The notes under the pieces were generated by a model. That model saw nothing but the letters and a program-made list of their open reading frames with translations, made no database searches and was not told where the DNA came from. This document shows, one piece after another, positions 47,695 through 58,317 of a stretch of DNA of 64,000 nt. The translations under genes were made by a program, and so were the position numbers. Origin of the DNA: Avena insularis (Eukaryota; Streptophyta; Magnoliopsida; Poales; Poaceae); assembly GCA_023614405.1 (NCBI GenBank), contig CM042689.1, forward strand, positions 332,792,305 through 332,856,304, given 5' to 3'. Each line of letters starts with the position of its first letter. Position 1 is the first letter of the stretch.

Positions 47695-49458
47695 GTTGAC
47701 CCGTGACTTGCATCTCTCCTCCGGTTTCTTTCTCCAGGAAATGTTGCGCCGCCTAAGCTCCATGCAGGCCACCGTCCCTTGGCTCCCCGGCGCCCGCCGC
47801 CACGGGCCTCCCCCTCTGTTGTGCGTCTCCCTCTCGGCCTCGTGTCTCCCCTGCTCCCTCCTCCCCCCTCCCCCGTGCCATCCTTCGCAAACTTCCCTCA
47901 TCATCCATGGTGCTCACATGGTACATGGTACTCACACCTGCGCCTGCTGACTCTCTCATTGTCGCCAGATCGCCGCCACACACATCGGTCGTCGCCATGA
48001 CGCCCTCCTCCGGCGCACTCCTCCCGCCGCGCTCGCACGGTGTTCTGGCCGGCGCCACATCCGGCGAGGTCTCCTTCGCCCCTCCGCCCCTGCTCTCCTC
48101 CGCGCCTGCGAAGAAGTGAGCGAAGTGGCATGTGGTCATGGCTGTCGAGGCTCCAGGGCTGTAGATTTTTAGTTTTCTTTGCTATATATATATATTTGTT
48201 AGCTACATACCTGTATCTGTATTGCTACTTTGCTATTTTTTTGAATGGTACACTGTATTTTTTTACCGCGAAAACATGCTACAATGACACAATGTGTTTG
48301 CTACATACATATATATTTTTTGTTCCAACTTTTGTATGTTTTTGCTATAATATTGTAAAACTTTTGCTACAAGATGACCGACGAAAGTCTCTGGAGAAGT
48401 CATTTTGCTAGGTAGCAAATTTTTTGCTACAAGGTCTTCGGCGATGTTTTCGGCGTAATTTATTTTTGCTACATCAGCATAGTTTGTTTGCTACTGTTGT
48501 TTTGTGCTTTTGCTATAATAGCGTAATTTTTTTGCTACGAGGTTTCCGGTGACATTTTTTCTGGCGAGAGTATCCGGCGAAGCTAGTTGACCCGTGACTT
48601 GCATCTCTCCTCCGGTTTCTTTCTCCAGGAAATGTTGCGCCGCCCAAGCTCCATGCAGGCCACCGTCCCTTGGCTCCCCGGCGCCCGCCGCCACGGGCCT
48701 CCCCCTCTATTGTGCGTCTCCCTCTCGGCCTCGTGTCTCCCCTGCTCCCTCCTCCCCCGTGCCATCCTTCGCCCACTTCCCTCATCATCCATGGTGCTCA
48801 CATGGTACCTGTCACCGGCGCCGTCGCGCGACTCTCGCGCTGTCGCGACCCTCTGCCGCATCGCCGCCACGCACATCGGTCGTCGCCATGACGCCCTCCT
48901 CCCACAGACTCTCCGCCACACAGACGGTGCCTGGCCGCGCCACATCCGGCGAGGTCTCCTTCGCCTCCGCCTCGCTTCTCCTCCGCCAAGAAGGAGTGAG
49001 TGGCATGTGGTCATGGCTGTCGAGGCTCCAGGGCTGTAGATTTTTAGTTTTATTTGCTATATATGTATATTTTTTAGCTACATACTTGTATCTGTATTGC
49101 TACTTTGCTATTTTTTGAATGGTACACTGTATTTTTTACCGCGAAAACATGCTACAATGACACAATGTGTTTGCTACATACATATATATTTTTTGTTCCA
49201 ACTTTTGTATGTTTTTGCTATAATATTGTAAAACTTTTGCTACAAGATGACCGACGAAAGTCTTTGGAGAAGTCGTTTTGCTAGGTAGCAAATTTTTCGC
49301 TACAAGGTCTTCGGCGATGTTTTCGGCGTAATTTATTTTTGCTACATCAGCATAGTTTGTTTGCTACTGTTGTTTTGTGCTTTTGCTATAATAGCGTAAT
49401 TTTTTTGCTACGAGGTCTTCGGTGACATTTTTTCTGGCGAGAGTATCCGGCGAAGTTA
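47695..49458. repeat. Tandem duplication (unit about 890 bp) in the Mutator-like element
   Basis: Unit 1 (47695-48586) and unit 2 (48587-49458) both start GTTGACCCGTGACTTGCATC and end GAGTATCCGGCGAAG. The first half of each is GC-rich (CTCCGG...CCCGCCGCCACGGGCC), possibly derived from a captured gene. The second half is AT-rich and packed with TTTTGCTAC. Differences between units are mostly small indels in the GC-rich half, such as the CTCCTCCCCC runs. Open frames over the GC-rich parts have no family I recognise. Confidence 0.9.
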
Positions 49459-49844
49459 GTTTTGCTACATTAGGATATCTTTTTGCTACAAGTTCTCCGG
49501 TGAACTCTTCGGCGAGGTCTAGTATGTCTACTCTTTTTCTAGACTGGACCGTTTTCTGCTATATGTAGCAAAAGCGGGCCTATTTATAGAAAAAACGGGT
49601 ATATTTGTAGCAAAAGCGGGATTTGAGGGCTTTTGGGGGACACATATCAACAGGAGAAGGCGGGAGATCCGGGGGAAATATCCCCCGGGGACGCGTAGCA
49701 CTCCCCTTCATATATGTATTGTTTTTCTTGTTTCACATATGCTTTTATATGCTCCTATGTGCTCTTATCTGCTCACATATTAGTTCTTATATGCTCACAC
49801 TATTCGTAAAATTCTATTGTAATTCTATTGTTTTGAATGTGTAG

Positions 49845-50133
49845 GATGGAGTTTCTCGATCCTCACTATGATGTTCAACATTGTGGTCGAGAAGAAGATG
49901 GTACTAAAACCGACACATTAGTTCATATTGTTTTGCTATGTTGAAATGCAAATTTATCCTTCAAACTTGTATGTTTGCAGGTTCTTGGACCCATGCGACT
50001 GAGGTATCACGGGGTCTCGTCGAAGAAGATGCCCTACGATGAACGGTACACTTCATACATCCAACAACTAGGAATCTCTCATTTATCCGTACATCCAACA
50101 GCTAAGGCATTTGGGATTAATTTGAATTGCTAG
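49845..50133 (+). pseudogene. Fragment resembling a plant-mobile-domain (PMD/MAIN-like) protein
   Basis: An exon-like start MEFLDPHYDVQHCGREEDG (49846-49900) ends at a GT donor. After an 80-bp intron-like gap with acceptor TTTGCAG (49980), the text VLGPMRLRYHG, then MPYDERYTSYIQQLGI, follows. It resembles the 'YDERYxPYIxRxGL' start of PMD proteins, which occur in transposons and host genes. Joining at these exact sites puts the second part in another frame, and a TAG follows at 50131-50133, so it is likely a relic. The identification is by pattern only. Confidence 0.35.
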
Positions 50134-50139
50134 GGTTTG

Positions 50140-51250
50140 TAAGACTTGGACATATCTCACCAATATACAAGATTTAAATCGGCCAAAAACAAGGAAAATG
50201 GGGGATAATACATTGAGGCACTTGGGGGTCGAAATCCATGGAGAGAACCTTCAAATTTGGGAAATTTGGAAAAGGGGTTTGAGAGAGGAGAGGGAGAGCC
50301 GCCAACACCGCTCTCTGTTTCGTCGGGCGGGGAAAATGAGAGGGTCGAGCTAGGGGCGGTCGCGCGTGGCTATGCTCTCGAAGGCGCGACAGCTTAGGAT
50401 GTGACACCATTGTGAAGAGCACTACACTTAATGGCTTGGCCCCGCGCGGTCCCATGCCGCCTTTTCTGAATGGATTGCAGAGTGTGGTGCGGCGTCCTTG
50501 TGACAGGATTGAGCTAGCCAACTTATGCAACTTATCTGCATATGTTTGCATGCAAGATGTGTATGTTATTTAAGATAGAACAATAATCTCATTTCTCATT
50601 GACTATGATGCCACGATCAACTGAGGGCGATAGTCCCGCTTTTGCTAGCGTCGGGATGGATGAAGAACCCGATCTATTTGTGAAATTTTCAATAAAAGTA
50701 GTGTTTTAAAATTCTAAGTTAGAGTTTTGATAGATATTTTTTTATATCTACATCAGCGTCCGCAATAAGCGATCTTCTGCCCTTCATTCGACGATAAAGG
50801 TGGCGTTATAAGATTAATGTTCATGTTCTATAGGTATAGTTTTACAAAACATAAAACCGGAATCTCAAGCTGACCAACACAAGTGCTTCTTAGTTCACGG
50901 AGGAGAACGCCGATCTGTGGAAGCTCATGGCTACTGGACTTCAGAGCTTGTACAGTTGTACCCAAGTCTGACGGTCAGGCTCAAAATTCAGTCGCCAAGT
51001 TCCGTTATTGCTCATTCTGTTGCCCAAACGCACGCCTCTGCTTCCGCTTGCAATGCACAGCACTGTTAATCATGCAATCTGTTTGGTTTTCTCTATCTTT
51101 CTGTATATTTTTAGCCTCTGTTAAGATTTCAGATCGAGGTGAAAAATGGATTTCGTTTCTACTTTTATACTATCCTCTTCCGATCCAACGGATTTCTCTT
51201 TCTCAAGCACAGATTAATGGCACTGCAGTTTCCAGACAACGTCCCCTGTA
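50140..51250. other. Spacer without a supported gene
   Basis: The interval 50210-50470 is moderately GC-rich with an open minus-strand frame (50174-50551) that I do not recognise and do not call. The rest is AT-rich with no repeats or terminal repeats noticed. Confidence 0.45.
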
Positions 51251-51327
51251 CAGACTCTACTAGCTACTACAGCTGCCGCGGCTTGGGCATAAACAACATG
51301 GGTACATGTGACTAGCGTGACTGGCTG

Positions 51328-53224
51328 TCACGCGACGACCACCGCGGCGGCGCGGCCGAAGTCGAAGCTGAGCATGGACGCCCTGAGCTTGGGCTGCTTC
51401 TCCGGCAACAGCGACCCGGCCGTGACGACCGCGTCGAGCGCCGCGTCTCTGATCTGGGGCGTGCCGACCCACTTGGCCTGCATGTACTTCTGCTTCCTCC
51501 AGGGGCCCAGGTGCATGTTGTTCTCCTTCGCGCACTGCTTGGCGGCGGCGCACATGGCCTTCACCGCGGCGCGCAGCCTGTCGGCACGGCCGACGAACGC
51601 CTCCGGGAGCGCGGCCACCAGCGCGCGGTACTCGGCGCCGGCGCGCGCCATCTCGAACTCGGCGCGGAAGCTGGGCTCCACCACCACCCGCACCGCCTTG
51701 CCGCTCCGCGTCTGCACCGCCACCTCCACGTAGCTGTGCTCGCCTGCACGTTACATACAGGAGAAGAAGAAGAACACGTCAGCTTCGAGTTCGACCGATG
51801 CCGAAACTTTACGAAGCAGGAGCTGGTCGTTTGGCCGGCGCATGTGACGCTGCGTCGAGCGTGCGAGTTTTGGAGTGTTTAAGACAGCAATTAAACGTGG
51901 TGTAAATGTAAGTACATGTGGTCGGGCAGGTTGTGGACGCCGGCCGGACGCATTAGGTCGGGACGACTGTTTCAGGTTCATGTCACAGGCGGTCGATCAG
52001 GAAATAATGGAGACGGTGACGGCTGCCTGCCATTTTTTTACTTGGCTGTGTTAACGTTATCGCACTGGAAGCGTCTGCTTCCTGGGCGTTGGCTGACCAT
52101 CATGTCCATGTGAGCCATGTTACATTGTAGAACCGGCAAAAGAATATCGTGCCTTTTGGCTGTTAAACGTTGTGCCAAATTTTTTACTTAGCTGTATTAA
52201 CGTTATCGCACTGGACCATCATGTCCATGTGAGCCATGTTACATGGCAAAAGAATATCGTTTGCTACCCGGAAAAGAATATCGTGCCTTTTGGCTGTTAA
52301 ACGTGTTATTTTGCGCTCGTGGTTTGAGCTTGCTTGTGTCATATAGAAGTACGTTGCTAAGATAACTATTTTGTAGTGCTAGTATTCGAAGCAAATGTTC
52401 ATAGTGGGTTTCTTTCATATGGTACTCATTATTTTCGTTGCTTTGAAAGAGGTTAAAGCCCGAGTGGAACAATAATTTGCTACGTACCAAATTCTATTAT
52501 GGTTACTAGGAGAATCTTCGAAGGGGTCAAATCTAAGTTCTTCACTGCAAAATACTAAAACTCCCTCACACGGTTCAGGCCAGCCGTGTATGCGCTTTTC
52601 TTTTGGAACTGACAGCTCTTTAATCTTAGTTAATCACGCCGTCTGAACTTTCCCGTAGAACAAACCAAATTACTGTTTCTTGAAAGCAACCAATTACCTG
52701 CAGGGATGTCCAGGGACCGCGTCCACTTGGACCTGCAGATAGCGCTGCTGTACCCGGCGTCGCGGAGCTTCTCGGCGACGTGCCGCAGCATGCAGCTCCG
52801 GCAGTCGCCGGCCGCCGCACGCCTCGCGCAGGAGCAGACGGCGCGCGTCTTCTCCATGGCGTCCTCCGCGACCGCCCGTATCCTGCTCTCGGCCGTGCTC
52901 GTCTTGGCCAGAGCCTCCTGAACATACGACGTCCCTCGATCAGAACAGGAGATAGGTAGTGCAGATGGCAATTCACAGAGAACTACTCTCGATCGAGGAA
53001 CACTCGCGCAACCAATTGGAGGAGAAGAGACTTACATGGAGCTCGGAGTGCTGCGCCTGCCAGAAGGCCCTGCTCTCGGCGGTGCTGCTGCCGCTGGATC
53101 CCTCGTCGTCGACCTCGTCGTCGTTGTTCTCCGGCCGTCTCTCGGCCGTCTCTCCCTCCTCGAAGAAGCTCAACACCATGTTCGACAGGCTCATGTCACT
53201 GTCCATCGCCTCTTCCATAACCAT
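51328..53224 (-). CDS. DUF506 (PDDEXK-like) family protein, three exons
   Basis: Minus-strand gene: exon 1 53224-53036, exon 2 52917-52698, exon 3 51743-51328 (stop). Donors CAT|GTAAGT and GCAG|GTAATT and acceptors TTCAG|GAG and GTGCAG|GC all fit, and the frame is continuous for 274 residues. Exon 1 has an acidic N-terminus (NNDDEVDDEGSSGSS) and FWQAQHSELH. Exon 2 has a Cys cluster (CSCARRAAAGDCRSCMLRHV) and the family signature DAGYSSAICRSKW. Exon 3 has HSYVEVAVQTRSGKAVRVVV, then FRAEFEMARAGAEYRALVAA, then HLGPWRKQKYMQAKWVGTP. These are hallmarks of the plant DUF506 family, predicted to keep a PDDEXK nuclease fold; its biochemical role is not settled. One difference from the usual VVELNFRAEFE is VVEPSFRAEFE. 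It is the only intact gene in the window. Confidence 0.93.
52034..52310. repeat. Imperfect tandem duplication inside the DUF506 second intron
   Basis: Two units of roughly 130-145 bp share TTTTTTACTT(G/A)GCTGT, TTAACGTTATCGCACTGGA, CCATCATGTCCATGTGAGCC and GTGCCTTTTGGCTGTTAAAC. The second unit lacks about 30 bp present in the first and has its own small duplication of AAAAGAATATCGT. The 954-bp intron otherwise holds nothing recognisable. Confidence 0.85.
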
Positions 53225-53371
53225 TCTGAATGTTTCTTGTGTGCTCTCGACTATTGATCTCTTCGATCTTTGATCGCCACAAGGTGGGGTGGGGATGTGA
53301 TCCTTTTGTATGCTGCTCGGCTGTGTTAGCTCAATGGTGCTGTGATCCGACTAGTTCGACCCAGGGTGGCT

Positions 53372-53379
53372 ATAAATAC
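53372..53379 (-). promoter_or_regulatory. Possible TATA element of the DUF506 gene
   Basis: On the minus strand TATTTATA lies about 150 bp before the start codon, a plausible position given a normal 5' UTR. No transcript data support it. Confidence 0.35.
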
Positions 53380-53399
53380 TGGTCACCCGTCACCGGTTG

Positions 53400-54060
53400 A
53401 GGGACGTGGAGAATGGGCAGCGGTGAAGCCGGGTGGTATTGTGCGGTGGGGCCGGCTGGTATTGTAGATGAGGCGAAGGCGACCGATCGATTGGAGACAG
53501 GGAAGTGGGGCCCGCCTGTTGATTGGCGCACGGGAACAGCACGGATCCACGTCAGGTACCAAGCAGGATTCTATGCGCGCGGCAGGGAATTGCTTCCATA
53601 TGTGCTTTGCCGATTCTTGTTTCCCATGGTTGGTTTTGGTCCCTTCTAAGAGAATAGGAAATAATTCCTTAGAGAAATAGGTTGGTTTGTGTAATCTAGG
53701 GGCGTTCAAAAATGGTTTCCACAAAAGATTTTGAAACTATGTATGTTTAGATTTGTTTATTTTTTAGATCAATTCATATATTTGAACTGGAGTGAGATGC
53801 TTCGTCCTAGCCAAAAAGAAAATTGTTTCGCCTAATTAATATCGACGAACATATACCGCATCATCATGGAGCAAAGATAAAAACATGGCCATATTTCATG
53901 AAAATAAATAAATTATAAGCTTCTATCTCAACTATGATGAATTATCTTGTGACAAATTATATGATGTAAATGAAATCAATTGCATCCCTTGCAAAAGCGT
54001 TGCATGCAAGTGAACATTCGTGGAAGAATATTGGAAAAGGTAATGTTTCATGAAAATTAT
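53400..54060. other. Upstream spacer of the DUF506 gene, no other gene
   Basis: Contains distal promoter DNA and an AT-rich stretch after 53650. The open frame at 53413-53649 has no recognisable product and is not called. Confidence 0.4.
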
Positions 54061-54069
54061 ACATTTGAC

Positions 54070-56118
54070 ATCCACATGCACACTCGCGGTCCTTATAATA
54101 TCCCTTCATTTTCATGTGCTTATGAATATTGCTCCCTACTTTTCAACATAGATATATATTGAGAGTTGGGAACAAGGAATGAGGGTAAGTAAATTTCATT
54201 ATTAACCTTCAATCACTTGCATGTTCATGTGTTTCCTCCCCAAGACAATAAATAAATGTTTCATACAAGTAAATGCAAACCTCCACATGAGAAATTAGTT
54301 TTATCTTCATGAAAATCAAAATAAGATCACAATGACCATACTAACTGAAAGTGCACAAACCCAAGTATTTGAAGAAAAACAAATAGTTTATAGATTTTTT
54401 TTTGGAACAAGTAATATATTTCTACCAATGGAACAAAAGGTACACGAGCTTCCGCTGGTTTCATATATGTTTTCTTATCTTTGTTTTGCTAAGAAAATAT
54501 TCATTTTGTTCATGATGGTCATATCTCGCACTGCCATATCCATCTTTTATTACACCTGAAATGCAAGTCAAACGTTAGTGCTCTACACAAAATGTTCTAA
54601 TAAAATTGTTATTTACCATGTACTTAATCATTTCACCTCTTCTTGCAAGAAATCACATTGTTTTTTGGATCACCAATCCCGACCAGAACCATTAATCAAA
54701 AAGTTGTGGTGATATCTAGAATGATGCTATGTTCCCAATGCCACCTAGAAGGATTCTTGACATGGAAGAGAGAGAAAGATAATGTGCAATTTCTCTTAGC
54801 TAAGATATTATGTCGTCAACTAAAAATCAAGACGATGTTTATACATCACCATCTTATCAATTTTAATCGTCATATTTTGTTATATGCATGGAATGAATTA
54901 GTAGATGTAAATTTAAGAAAATCTACTACTGACGTATTTTTGTTTGTAAATGATGTGAAATGCATAACATAGGACCATTTTACCAACCGTTGTAGGCCAG
55001 AAGTAGTGAGTCCTCCATTTTCTACAAAATGGAAATACCAAACATTATAGATGCTAATTCGAAGAAGAACAAAGAACACCCTGGCATTTTCCCTAGATCG
55101 AGAAAATCTACAAGTATATTCCTCCATAAGAGAAGAATAGGATAACCAGAATGCCACAGGACACTGACAACTCTCACACAATCACTTCATCTTCACGTGC
55201 TTAGTGGGAATATCACCCCCTCCCAGTTTTCACCATGGATACATACCTAGAGTTGGAACAAGTAATGAGGGTAAGTAAAATTTCAGTATTGGCCTTTAAT
55301 CACTTCCATGTTCATGTTTTACTTTCCAAGACAATAAATAAATGTCCATGAATGCAAACCTCCACATGATCGAGTAATTAGTTTTTTATCCATGAAGATC
55401 AAAATAGGGCCAAAATGATCGTACATGAACTAGGTACCACCCTTAATTTGATTTCAGCGGCAAAATACCAAACACACCCAAACAACAGAATTAGAATTAG
55501 AAGTCATTTTCTTACCATGTTGGATTTGGAATGCCTACTCCAATTCAATTTCAAGACTAAATTCCTACATCCAAACACAACATTAGCTAATAGATGGTCT
55601 CGCCAACTTAAAAATTAAGATAAAACTGTACACCACACCATTTTTCTATGACATCTTATCAATTTTAATCTCTGTATACTTTTATATGCATGGAATAAAC
55701 TATTATATGTAAAGTATAAAAAATATAGAACTATTTGTAAATGATGTGAAATGCATAAGAGGAAACCATTTTACCAACCATTGTAGGCCGGAAGCAATGC
55801 GTCTTCTATTTTCTAAAAAAGGAGTTAATTGAAAAAAAAAACTGCGCTAATTGCACGAGAAGTTCAAAAATCCACCGTTTTCAGCAGATAGGCAAAAAAT
55901 TCACGTACATTTTGCCTGTGGCTTCGAATGTGCACTGATACATGATTTGGCTAATGATGATTTTGACAATGGGACGGTGACATGGCACCACGGTGACGGC
56001 CAAGGACCACAAAGGTTAGATAGAGAGCACCCTGGCATTTTCATTAGATCAAGAGCATCTAAGAGTATTTTGTTTTTCCATAAAAGAAGAATAGGGTAAC
56101 CAGAATGCCACAGGACAG
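54070..56118. repeat. Old tandem duplication, units about 1.1 and 0.94 kb
   Basis: Unit A (about 54070-55170) and unit B (about 55175-56118) share, in the same order: AATGAGGGTAAGTAAA(A)TTT; the CCAAGACAATAAATAAATG block with GCAAACCTCCACATGA; ATCTTATCAATTTTAATC; AAATGATGTGAAATGCATAA with CCATTTTACCAACC(A/G)TTGTAGGCC; CACCCTGGCATTTTC; and ACCAGAATGCCACAGGACA at the end. Many substitutions and indels separate them, so the event is old. No coding sequence is recognised in either unit. Confidence 0.85.
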
Positions 56119-56869
56119 TGCACAGAACCCAGCTAGAGGCGATCCAGTCCGGCTACACGCCCCTCGCCTCCGGTGTCGGGGGGACTCCAATAATTCTATG
56201 ACGAGGGCCCCGATCCACGCTGTCCTGATTAACTCGGTTTTGGTTCGCGTCGTCGTGTTGCGATCATCCGCGGCGACAGCGCCGCCGGGCCGCCGCAGCG
56301 GCGATCGGATGCTTCCTCATCATCATCAGCGGCTCGGTCGTCCTTGCATTGATTTGTACTCCTGCCTCCCGTGCCGCGCTTTACTCGATCACGGATATGC
56401 TTCGCACCGGCATATCCGTGTGGCATACTGGCATCTCCGCGTGCGGCTGCAGCGTCAGCGTGCGAGCATCGGGCTAATGCGGATCTCGACTGATCCAGCG
56501 TACTGTTTGTGTGTACCAGCATAATATTGCGCACGGGTAGGAGCATATACCTACCAGCTGTTAGCTGGCCAACTTTTTTTTCTTCCGAGAATTTTGAGTA
56601 ACGAACGTCCCTGAAAAGGTCTCGTGTATGTATGTGCAGACTGTGCAGGATATGCTGTCATGAGAGCAACTCTAGTACATGCTGTCAGTTCTGAGCATCA
56701 CAGCTGCATTGTCTGTAATACAAACTCATAAATTCGAAATTTAAAACTTGAACTGCTTGCGGGAAATTCCAAGTTCGATCACAGTCACAAATATACATAG
56801 ACAGCGGATCAAAAGCTACTCGCATTTATATTAATTAGCGGTTAATTAGTACGTCTAGCTACCGCGGCA

Positions 56870-57607
56870 TCCGCGGGGTCAAAATGGAGCACGACGGCGA
56901 GCTCTCGGACGCGGAGTAGCTCCGGCGAGTGGGTGAGGTCGATGAGGTCGCCCAGCACCACGGCGCCGGTGCGCTCCGCTTTCTCTCTCACGATACGACG
57001 GTTCACGAGCTACACAGTGCGGCGAGTCTCCTCCTGCTTGCGGACGATCTCATGCTCGCGTCGAGCTCGGACTCGCGCAGAAGCATCTCCACCGTGAGGC
57101 GCTCCTCGTCAGAGTCGTGCGAGTAGTCGACCTGCACGACGACCTAGGCGCACGGAGGGAAGGGCGAGCTCCACTCGTCGGAGGACAAATGAGAGGGGAA
57201 GCGCGGCGAGAGGAGCCTTCGTCGGCGTACACGTACCCGTGGAGGGGCTTGGGAGCGCGGCTAGAGGGGCGGAACCACCACGGCGCGTACACGTGCAGCG
57301 ATGGCGGCGGCAACAAGTCGGGGTTGCACCACTTGAACGCCGCCCGCTTCTTCGCGCCCACCGACCGACGACGCTTCTTGACCTCGTCGAAGCAGCACCG
57401 ACGCGACGTCTTCTCATCCTCGCGGTCGCGGCCTCCCCCGCCGCCTCCGACGCGCCCACCGCCTTGCTCGAAGTGTCCGTGGGGTCCATGTGCGCATGCC
57501 ATGGCGGATCTAGAGCTCGAGCTCGACGAATCGCTCGCTGAAGATGGGGTAATGTCGCGGTTGCGACTAGGGTTTGCGGCGGAGCGAGTATGGATAGTGA
57601 CCCGCAC
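56870..57607 (-). pseudogene. Broken GC-rich gene of unknown function
   Basis: The minus strand from 57607 (inner Met at 57502, MACAHGPHGHFEQ) encodes KKRAAFKWCNPDLLPPPSLH, then YAPWWFRPSSRAPKPLHGYV, a composition not expected by chance. Coherent protein text then hops between frames: VVVQVDYSHDSDEERLTVEM (about 57127-57070), then HEIVRKQEETRRTV with a stop, then LGDLIDLTHSPELLRVREL (about 56950-56890). A TAG precedes the VVVQVDY block and a TAG follows RRTV. I read this as one decayed gene with at least two frameshifts and two stops. I do not recognise the family. Confidence 0.4.
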
Positions 57608-57609
57608 CC

Positions 57610-58280
57610 GTCATTGTGGCCGGTAAATATACTGCGCGAGATGCGAGATGAGACAGTAACAAGTAAAAAAAAATCATAGCTCCGACGGATTTATAGAAAA
57701 GAATGTGTCGAGCCTGATCTGCAGCCGTGCAGGTCGATCTCGCTCGCTGATCCCCGCAGATCGGCCGATTAATTTCTTATTATTCTCCGCATCGCTCTCG
57801 TGAAAACTGCGTCCCCCTCCCTGTTCCCTGCAACGATGACCTTTTATTAGCCACAAATATATTGTCATGTAGGTATCGTCGCCAGCCGTGTCTACGCGAT
57901 GCTTGACGTTACTTAACATTATCTTCCCTTCACCGTATATACGATCCGCGATGCGAATGAATAGTGTAACCTGACGAGTAGATCGGCGGCAGAGTATTTC
58001 TTACGCCCGCAGGGAGATATTTCGACTACTACCACCAACCCGGCCGTACGTGGGTTGGGGCCATGAGCTTTGCGATGGGCGAGTTGGTAGCCCGTCGTAG
58101 CACACAGAAACCCATCGTGTAGTGAGTACAAAATAGTGACGAATTATTATTCCCAGGACTAAACAATTTCGGCCAATGACACGACTGTTACATGCTCTGC
58201 CAGTGTGCCATGCTAGATTAAGATAAGTGAGCGAACAGAAGATCTGAAGATGTACGACGCTCCCTGCATCTGCAACACTG
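57610..58280. other. Spacer, no recognisable gene
   Basis: Mixed-composition DNA without coding or repeat signatures that I can support. Confidence 0.4.
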
Positions 58281-58294
58281 CAGGCATGGCAATG

Positions 58295-58317
58295 TTTTTT
58301 TTTTTTTGAAACGAGAT
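58295..58317 (-). mobile_element. 23-bp poly(T) insertion flanked by a 13-bp direct repeat
   Basis: Thirteen T followed by GAAACGAGAT lies between two copies of AGGCATGGCAATG (58282-58294 and 58318-58330). On the minus strand it is a short 3' tail with poly(A) and a long TSD, the signature of target-primed reverse transcription by a LINE machinery, here almost completely 5'-truncated. Confidence 0.65.

Larger units (their letters stand above)
23419..49706. mobile_element. Mutator-like DNA element hosting a nest of three retroelements
   Basis: The left end GGGAAATGATATGCCTCCC and the inverted right end GGGAGTGCTACGCGTCCCC match at about 14 of 19 positions and are flanked by the 9-bp duplication TTCATATAT. 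Without the nested insertion its own DNA is short: 23419-23450 on the left and 47655-49706 on the right, about 2.1 kb. It contains no transposase; the right part is a tandem duplication rich in TTTTGCTAC repeats. It is therefore a non-autonomous Mutator-like element, the oldest layer of this nest. The TIR similarity is modest, so the call rests mainly on the TSD. Confidence 0.62.

Noticed and set aside
47633..49118. Long Pro/Arg-rich frames in the Mutator-like duplication
   Set aside because: Frames differ between the two units because of indels and occur on both strands, so no frame is conserved.
53413..53680. 70-78-codon plus-strand frames upstream of the DUF506 gene
   Set aside because: They lie in the promoter side of a well-supported minus-strand gene and have no family resemblance or codon bias.
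56105..56524. 139-codon plus-strand frame after the tandem duplication
   Set aside because: Arg/His-rich composition from GC-rich DNA, overlapped by an opposite frame of similar length; no recognisable motif.
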